In this document: piece after piece, positions 5,666-10,500 of the stretch | Numbering within the stretch: the first letter of the stretch is position 1 | Layout: every line of letters starts with the position of its first letter | Assembly: GCA_905215115.1 (NCBI GenBank) | Contig: CAJMOP010000070.1 | Coordinates: 1-10,500 of the forward strand | Length of the DNA: 10,500 nt | Origin: an uncultured bacterium | Lineage (GTDB): Bacteria > Actinomycetota > Coriobacteriia > Coriobacteriales > Coriobacteriaceae | Reading direction: 5' to 3' | The notes under the pieces: generated by a model | The model's input: only the letters and a program-made list of their open reading frames with translations | Told to the model about the DNA's origin: nothing | Database searches by the model: none | Position numbers and translations under genes: made by a program

Positions 5666-5769
5666 ACGACCAGGTTCCGACAACTATGTATCGGGGGCGC
5701 TCTTAAACGGCTGGTCGTTGGGCGCACTCTTTCGCCGCCCGGCAGAAAAGGAACGTCCCTAACTGCCGG
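5666..5769. repeat. Hairpin repeat copies at the topA side of the accessory insert
   Basis: Two units are visible. ACGACCAG (5666-5673) pairs with CTGGTCGT (5711-5718) around a longer interior containing GGGGGCGCTCTTAAA, a decayed core. CCGGCAG (5739-5745) pairs with CTGCCGG (5763-5769) around AAAAGGAACGTCCCTAA. The second unit matches 3415-3445 in 29 of 31 bases. Together with 3386-3445 these copies bracket the zinc-ribbon gene and the secreted cassette. Confidence 0.75.
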
Positions 5770-5771
5770 AT

Positions 5772-5810
5772 AAAAAACGAGCGAGGATCTTGAGGTCCTC
5801 GCTCGTTTTT
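5772..5810. terminator. Bidirectional intrinsic terminator downstream of topA
   Basis: AAAAACGAGCGAGGA (5773-5787) pairs perfectly with TCCTCGCTCGTTTTT (5796-5810) around an 8-base loop. Both strands end in a T-run, six on the minus strand and five on the plus. It lies 28 bases past the topA stop and should end the tat-hyp-topA transcript. Confidence 0.9.
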
Positions 5811-5837
5811 GTTCTAGGTGATGTTTCGACCGTGCGG

Positions 5838-8447
5838 CTACTTGTCGGCAGCGGTCTTTTTGGCAGTCGACTTCTTCGCAGTTGACTTCTTCGCGGTCGT
5901 CTTCTTGGCGGCAGTGGCTTTCTTAGCCGTCGTCTTCTTGGCCGCCGTCGTCTTCTTTGCCGTGCTCGCCTTGGTTGTGGTCTTGCGGCCGCGGGCGGGC
6001 TTCTTCTCCTTGGTCGGGCAGTCCATGTTCACGCAGATGCGCCACGGACCGCGCGCCGTGTTGACCACCACGATGGGGGCGCCGCACTCGGGGCAGGTCT
6101 CGCCCGTCGCCTCGAGCTTGCCGCGCGCCGGAAGCGGATAGCTCACGCCGCAGTCATCGTAGTTGGTGCAACGGATAAAGCGCTTGCCGCTCTTTTCGCT
6201 CTTGTGCGCGATCAGGTCGCCATGGCGTCCTGCCTCGGCGCACACCTTGCACTCGCCCACCTTAAGGTCGGGCTCGTAGTTGGTGGGGCACGTGGGGTTC
6301 ACGCAAATCTCGAAGGCCTTCTGGCGGAACGGCTGGCACTTAATGCGCGGCGCACCGCACTCGGGGCACACGGCCGCCTCGCCCTCGAGCGGGCTTACCT
6401 TGACGCCACTCGGCACCGGATAGGTCACATCGCAGTCGGGCCAGCCCATGCAGCCGATAAAGCTGCCGCGGGTCTTGGCGCTCGTCTTCATAACCAGGTC
6501 CTTGCCGCACTTGGGGCAGGTACCCACGCGCGCATCGGCCGTGACGGCGTCGCTGATGGCGTCGCCCAGCTCCTGCGTGTGCTTGAGCAGCTCGTCGAGC
6601 ACGCCGGCCAGCAGCGCGCGCGAGTGCGTCACGACATGCTCTTCGGTATCCTCGCCGCGCTCCACACGGGTCATATCGCCATCGAGCTCGCTGGTCATAT
6701 CGGGGCTCGTGATGCGCGGGGCAAACTGCGACAGTGCATCGATAATGGCAATACCCAGCTGGCTCGGCTCCACGGGATCGTTTTTGAGGTAGCGCACGGC
6801 GTACAGGCGCTCGATGATGCTCGCGCGCGTGGACTTGGTGCCCAGGCCGCGCTTCTCCATCTCCTGCACGAGCTTGCCCTGGCTGTAGCGCGCGGGCGGC
6901 TCGGTCTGCTTGGCCTCGAGCTTCATGTCGAACACGTCGACCGTATCACCCTGCTCCAGCGGCGGCATCTGTTCATCGCGCTTGAGTCCGTACGGATACG
7001 CCTCGCGGAAGCCCGGAGTCACGAGCACGTCGCCCGAGGCCACGAACGGCTCGCCGTTGACGTCGAGCTCGAGCTTGGTGTTCTCGATGGTCGCGGGCCC
7101 CATGAGCGTTGCCAGGAAGCGGCGGGCAATGAGGTCGTAGAGCTTGCGCTGGCCGCCGTCGAGCGTGGACGGATCGCCCTCGCCCGTGGGATAGATCGGC
7201 GGATGGTCGGTAGTCTCGACCTTGCCGCGCGTGGGCTTCATGGGACCGGCGAGCACCTTTTTGCACACGGGCGCCAGCGCCGGGTTGATCTTTGCCAGGT
7301 CGCTCACCACGGCGCCCAGATCGAGCGTCGCAGGGTACACGGTATTGTCGACACGCGGGTAGCTGATGAGACCGGCCATGTAGAGGGACTCGGCGATTCG
7401 CATCGTACGCGCAGGCGAGATGCCCTCGGCCGCAGCGGCAGCCTGCAGCGAGGTCGTCGCAAACGGCGTGGGCGGCTGCTGCTTACGCGAGCGCTTGGTC
7501 ACCGCGGCAACGGTCGCCGTCTTGACGCCGTCGACGTGACCATACGCCGTCTCGGCAGCATCCTTGTCGGTAAAGCGCGCTGTCTTGTGCGCGATCTTAA
7601 AGCGGTCGTCCTCGGCGGCACCCTGCGCGGCACCCATACCACGAATCTGCCAATAGTCCTCGGGCACAAACGCCATACGCTCGCGCTCGCGCTCGACCAC
7701 CAGGGCAAGCGTCGGCGTCTGCACACGACCAGCGGAACGCACGTTGCCAAAGCCGCCAAACTTGGCGAGCGTCAGATAGCGCGTGAGCACCGCGCCCCAG
7801 ATAAGGTCGATGTGCTGACGGCTCTCGCCGGCGTCGGCCAGGTTCTGGTCGAGCGAGACGAGATTATCGAAGGCGTGCGTGATCTCGGCCTTGGTAAACG
7901 AAGAATACTGGGCACGGGCGACCGGCAAGTCCGGCGCAACCTCGCGCACCTTGTTGAGGGCGTCCGAGCCGATTAGCTCGCCCTCGCGATCGAAGTCCGT
8001 GGCGATGATGACGCTGTCGGACTTTTTAGCAAGGTTCTTGAGCGAACGAATGAGTTCCTTCTCGGCCGGTAGCTTAATGACGGGCGCCCAGGTGAGGTAA
8101 GGCAGGCTCTCGAGCTTCCAGCCCTTGATGGAAATGCCATCGGCAAGGAACGGCTTGCGCTTGGTGTCGTACGGCGGACGGGCCAGGCCATCGGGCATAT
8201 CGGCCGGCAACATCTCACCGTCCTCGGTCACCGAATACCAACCCAGCTTTTTATCGAACAGCACGCTGTCGCAAAAATCGGGCGCCAGGATGTGACCGGC
8301 AAGGCCGATGGTCACGCACTCCTCGCCCTTCCACTCAAAACGGTAGATGGCGGTGTTGTACACCTTGTCCTTTTTGGGCTTACCCGTGGACAGCCGCTCG
8401 GCGATCTGACGCGCGGCGTCGTTTTTCTCGGCGATGATGAGCTTCAA
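5838..8447 (-). CDS. topA: Type IA DNA topoisomerase with four zinc ribbons and a lysine-rich tail
   Basis: This 869-aa enzyme relaxes negative supercoils by cutting one strand through a phosphotyrosine link. The TOPRIM domain shows Glu7 (LIIAEKNDAA) and the metal triad Asp151, Asp153, Glu155 in ATDFDREGELIG. The catalytic tyrosine is Tyr363 in LISYPRVDNTVYP. GSFIG and similar blocks mark zinc ribbons with Cys644/647/666/672, Cys694/697/715/720, Cys733/736/760/766 and Cys785/788/805/810. Residues 814-869 are an AKKT/AKKS-repeat basic tail. AEKNDAARQIAE, DFDREGE and YPRVDNTVYP look closer to archaeal-type enzymes than to the E. coli type (ESPAKAKTI, DPDREGE). The start is TTG, chosen because AGGAG (8454-8458) lies 6 bases upstream and the protein begins at the expected MKLIIAEK. 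hypB ends 54 bases upstream. Confidence 0.95.
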   Translation of the reverse strand: MKLIIAEKNDAARQIAERLSTGKPKKDKVYNTAIYRFEWKGEECVTIGLAGHILAPDFCDSVLFDKKLGWYSVTEDGEMLPADMPDGLARPPYDTKRKPFLADGISIKGWKLESLPYLTWAPVIKLPAEKELIRSLKNLAKKSDSVIIATDFDREGELIGSDALNKVREVAPDLPVARAQYSSFTKAEITHAFDNLVSLDQNLADAGESRQHIDLIWGAVLTRYLTLAKFGGFGNVRSAGRVQTPTLALVVERERERMAFVPEDYWQIRGMGAAQGAAEDDRFKIAHKTARFTDKDAAETAYGHVDGVKTATVAAVTKRSRKQQPPTPFATTSLQAAAAAEGISPARTMRIAESLYMAGLISYPRVDNTVYPATLDLGAVVSDLAKINPALAPVCKKVLAGPMKPTRGKVETTDHPPIYPTGEGDPSTLDGGQRKLYDLIARRFLATLMGPATIENTKLELDVNGEPFVASGDVLVTPGFREAYPYGLKRDEQMPPLEQGDTVDVFDMKLEAKQTEPPARYSQGKLVQEMEKRGLGTKSTRASIIERLYAVRYLKNDPVEPSQLGIAIIDALSQFAPRITSPDMTSELDGDMTRVERGEDTEEHVVTHSRALLAGVLDELLKHTQELGDAISDAVTADARVGTCPKCGKDLVMKTSAKTRGSFIGCMGWPDCDVTYPVPSGVKVSPLEGEAAVCPECGAPRIKCQPFRQKAFEICVNPTCPTNYEPDLKVGECKVCAEAGRHGDLIAHKSEKSGKRFIRCTNYDDCGVSYPLPARGKLEATGETCPECGAPIVVVNTARGPWRICVNMDCPTKEKKPARGRKTTTKASTAKKTTAAKKTTAKKATAAKKTTAKKSTAKKSTAKKTAADK
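5841..6008 (-). repeat. Degenerate in-gene repeats coding the AKKT/AKKS tail of topA
   Basis: The 3' end of topA is built of imperfect units of about 12 to 18 bases that encode Ala-Lys-Lys-Thr/Ser (residues 814-869). The plus strand shows recurring GTCTTCTTGGC-like blocks. Such tracts can change length by recombination, so copy number may vary among strains. Confidence 0.75.
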
Positions 8448-8501
8448 AAGAGGCTCCTATCTCATGTCTCTGCGGCTACGCCCACCTGTATGGCGGCCGA
8501 T

Positions 8502-9185
8502 TTACGCCCTTGCTTGCTCAATCTGCCCGATGAGCCAATCGCACCAGGCATCCATGCCCTCGCCCTTGCGCGCGCTCACGGCAAACCGCGGCGCCTGCGG
8601 ATTGAGGTCATCGAGGGTCTTAGTATACCTATCCATGTCAAAATCGAAAGCCGGGGCCACGTCGACCTTGTTGAGCAACTGCGCGCCGGCGTGTTGGAAG
8701 ATGCCCGGGTACTTGATGGGCTTGTCGTCGCCCTCGGGCACCGAGAGGATCATGATGGACAGGTTCTCGCCCAGGTCAAAGTCGACTGGGCAGACCAGGT
8801 TACCCACGTTTTCGATAAAGATGACGTCAATGCTTTCCAGACCCACAGCCTGATCGAAGGCGTCGACGGCCTCCATGATCATGTTGCCCTCGAGGTGGCA
8901 CAGGCCGCCCGTGTTGATCTGGATGGCGGGCATGCCGGCTTCCTTCATGGTGATGGCGTCGACATCCGAGGCGATATCGCCCTCGATGACGGCACAGCGC
9001 AGGCCGGCCTTGTCGCGCAGGCGTTCGTTGGTGCCCAGAATCGTAGTGGTCTTACCCGAACCGGGGCTTGACAGCACATTGATCACATAGGTGCCTGCCT
9101 CATTAAATCGCTGACGCAGCTGATCTGCCAGGCGCTCATTGCGCGACAGAATCGGCGATGCGATATCAATCGTTTTCTCGGCCAT
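8502..9185 (-). CDS. hypB: Hydrogenase nickel incorporation GTPase HypB
   Basis: A 227-aa cytosolic GTPase that, with HypA, delivers Ni(II) to the large-subunit precursor of [NiFe] hydrogenase. The P-loop SSPGSGKTT lies at 39-47, GGLCHLEGN at 93-101 with the metal-binding Cys96 and His97, ENVGNLVCP at 125-133 with Cys132, and the guanine-specificity motif NKVD at 172-175. The N-terminus carries neither a CXXCGC motif nor a His-rich nickel store, so this is the minimal form. ATG 9185 is chosen over the GTG at 9194 because AAGGAG overlaps that GTG and lies 8 bases from the ATG. It follows hypA by 55 bases and precedes topA, all on the minus strand. No hydrogenase structural gene is in the window. 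Confidence 0.93.
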   Translation of the reverse strand: MAEKTIDIASPILSRNERLADQLRQRFNEAGTYVINVLSSPGSGKTTTILGTNERLRDKAGLRCAVIEGDIASDVDAITMKEAGMPAIQINTGGLCHLEGNMIMEAVDAFDQAVGLESIDVIFIENVGNLVCPVDFDLGENLSIMILSVPEGDDKPIKYPGIFQHAGAQLLNKVDVAPAFDFDMDRYTKTLDDLNPQAPRFAVSARKGEGMDAWCDWLIGQIEQARA

Positions 9186-9240
9186 ACTCGGCACTCCTTA
9201 ACTTCTACCATTTATACCCCGTACCCAGGTGGCTGGCGAG

Positions 9241-9597
9241 CTAATCGTCAGGGGTTTCGATTTCGATACTTGCGATGTCGAGCTCGCGGCCGTGCAGCAG
9301 GCGCACGTTGGCGCCGCCACACTGAGGGCAGCGACAATGAAAGCGGTCGTGGTCGAAGACCTCGCCGCAGTCCAGGCACTCGCTTTGTGGATGGACTTCC
9401 TCCACGGCAAGCTCGCAGCCGCGCGTGAGCGGGTCCTCGTCGCGAAACGTCTCCCACGCAAAGTCAAGCGCCTCGCGCACAACTTCGGTCATATCCCCGA
9501 TACGCAGCGTCACCAAAACGGCGCGCGAGGCCCCCGCCCCACGCGCCGCGCGAATCACTGTATCGAGTATGCCGTTGACAATGCCAACCTCGTGCAT
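9241..9597 (-). CDS. hypA: Hydrogenase maturation nickel chaperone HypA
   Basis: A 118-aa protein of the normal length for HypA, the nickel-binding partner of HypB in [NiFe] hydrogenase maturation. The N-terminal Met1-His2-Glu3 (MHEVGIV) is the nickel-binding motif. The zinc-finger domain has Cys74, Cys77, Cys90 and Cys93 (SECLDCGEV and CRCPQCGG). The C-terminus ends in an acidic PDD. The ATG at 9597 is fixed by the required MHE start and by GAGGAG 9 bases upstream, which lies inside the last codons of tatC. Only 6 bases separate it from the tatC stop, so co-transcription and coupled translation with tatC are likely. Confidence 0.94.
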   Translation of the reverse strand: MHEVGIVNGILDTVIRAARGAGASRAVLVTLRIGDMTEVVREALDFAWETFRDEDPLTRGCELAVEEVHPQSECLDCGEVFDHDRFHCRCPQCGGANVRLLHGRELDIASIEIETPDD

Positions 9598-9603
9598 ACC
9601 GAT

Positions 9604-10395
9604 TTACTCCTCGTCGTCCTCATCGTCCGAGAACAGGTCCAGACGGCTCACGAACAGGCCCTCCTTGCCCTCGCGCGCGGTAATGACCACGCGAGCGATG
9701 GCGAGCGAAATCTCGTAGAGCGAGAGCAGGGCGCCATACATGAGACCCAGCGTAACGGGCGAGCCGTCGGGCGTAATCACAGCCGAGCCCACAAGCAGGC
9801 CTACGTACACGTAGCGCCAGGCGCTGCGGAAGGCCGCATAGGACACGATGTGAAAGACGGACAGATAGAAGATGATGAGCGGCAGCTCAAACGCCACACC
9901 AAAGCCGATCATAAAGAGCAGCTCCATGTTGACGTAGTTCTCCAGGTCGGGCAGCGCCGTAGCGACGGCCGAGGTCTCGCCGATGAGCCACTCAAAGCCC
10001 GCCGGGATGATGATGAAATAGCAGAAGATGGCACCCAGGAAGAACAGCACCGTCGAGGCGAGCACCGTGGGCACGACCCACTTGCGCTCGTTGGGGCGCA
10101 GCGCCGGCAGGAAAAATGCCAGGATCTGCCAGATGATCATGGGCGTGCACATGACCACGGCCATCTTGATGGCCAGCGAGAAGCGCAGGCCAAAGCCGCC
10201 GAGTGTGGTGGTGATGTAGAACTTACCGTCCGGCACAAACGAGCGGATGGGGTCTTCCAGGATATCGAGCACCACGGGCGTGGCAAAGTACAGCACGATG
10301 GCGGCGGCAAACACCGACACGACCACGATGGTCAGGCGGCGACGGAGCTCTCCCAAGTGATCGAAGAGCGGCATACGAGCAGGTCCGATAGGCAT
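9604..10395 (-). CDS. tatC: Sec-independent (Tat) protein translocase subunit TatC
   Basis: This 263-aa polytopic inner-membrane protein is the twin-arginine signal receptor of the Tat pathway, which exports folded, often cofactor-loaded proteins. The cytoplasmic N-terminal motif MPLFDHLGELRRRL (8-21) is the family signature. LPALRPNERK (96-105) lies in the first cytoplasmic loop and Glu170 in FGVAFELPL is the conserved membrane-buried glutamate. About six hydrophobic segments are visible (near 22-40, 72-97, 108-131, 156-180, 193-208, 214-236). The C-terminus is acidic (SDDEDDEE). The start overlaps the stop of the upstream gene by one base (TAATG), with a GGGAGG site inside that gene. The ATG at residue 8 is an alternative, but lacks this coupling. 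hypA follows 6 bases downstream. Confidence 0.96.
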   Translation of the reverse strand: MPIGPARMPLFDHLGELRRRLTIVVVSVFAAAIVLYFATPVVLDILEDPIRSFVPDGKFYITTTLGGFGLRFSLAIKMAVVMCTPMIIWQILAFFLPALRPNERKWVVPTVLASTVLFFLGAIFCYFIIIPAGFEWLIGETSAVATALPDLENYVNMELLFMIGFGVAFELPLIIFYLSVFHIVSYAAFRSAWRYVYVGLLVGSAVITPDGSPVTLGLMYGALLSLYEISLAIARVVITAREGKEGLFVSRLDLFSDDEDDEE

Positions 10396-10500
10396 TACTC
10401 ATCGCCTCCCTTCGGGGCGTCGGCGGCAGCAGTCTCGGCAGCGTCCTCGGCCTCGAGCTCGCGAGCGAGCTGGTCGACGACGGCCTTGCGCTTGCGGGGA
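10395..10500 (-). CDS. C-terminal end of a probable TatA/TatB-type translocase component (continues past window)
   Basis: The last 34 codons are open from the window edge to TAA at 10397-10395. They encode a charged, Ala/Glu-rich tail (PRKRKAVVDQLARELEAED, then AAETAAADAPKGGDE). A variable charged tail of this kind ends TatA and TatB proteins. The one-base stop/start overlap with tatC strongly suggests a tat operon. The diagnostic transmembrane and amphipathic helices lie outside the window, so TatA and TatB cannot be told apart and the identity leans on position. Confidence 0.55.
   Translation of the reverse strand, partial: PRKRKAVVDQLARELEAEDAAETAAADAPKGGDE

Noticed and set aside
6204..7976. 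A 590-codon open frame on the plus strand opposite topA
   Set aside because: It is fully antisense to a well-supported topoisomerase gene. Its composition (Arg, Ala, His, Leu rich, no recognisable domain) is what high-GC codon bias produces on the opposite strand.

Overview
The window reads as two unrelated actinobacterial segments joined near position 2480. Bases 1 to about 2480 look like Bifidobacterium: the tail of a cell-wall-anchored surface protein, a GT-B glycosyltransferase, and the 3' two thirds of a low-specificity threonine aldolase. Bases from about 2480 to 10500 look like Collinsella or another Coriobacteriia member: holB start, tmk, a zinc-ribbon membrane protein, a small secreted-protein cassette, topA, hypB, hypA, tatC and a tatA/B tail. 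These taxon assignments rest on recalled protein style and gene order, not on a database search. At the join, the first 45 codons of holB run in frame into a threonine aldolase that has lost its N-terminal part. A chimeric contig is the simplest explanation; a real recombination is possible but less likely.

Left segment: the surface protein ends at 233 and is followed by a strong hairpin terminator (292-328). A 240-base leader with a run of ten G residues (444-453) precedes the glycosyltransferase (572-1762). The truncated aldolase (1787 to about 2482, minus strand) converges on it.

Right segment, main strand (minus): tatA/B-tatC-hypA-hypB-topA form a tight cluster that ends at a bidirectional terminator (5773-5810). 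tmk and holB follow further downstream on the same strand (3299 to 2483). The Tat components, which export folded cofactor-containing enzymes, sit beside HypA and HypB, which load nickel into [NiFe] hydrogenase. This suggests, but does not prove, a shared job in hydrogenase maturation and export. topA encodes a type IA topoisomerase that looks archaeal-like, with four zinc ribbons and a lysine/alanine-rich tail.

The stretch between topA and tmk (about 3386-5769) looks like an accessory insert. It holds a plus-strand zinc-ribbon/single-TM/Asp-rich protein, a minus-strand secreted protein of 167 aa, and an overlooked 50-aa membrane peptide. It is bounded and interrupted by copies of a hairpin repeat built as arm, core (related to AAAGGAACGTCCCC), complementary arm. 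The arms differ in sequence from copy to copy but stay self-complementary. This repeat family is the most interesting unexplained structure in the window. No CRISPR array, tRNA, rRNA or intact transposase is visible.
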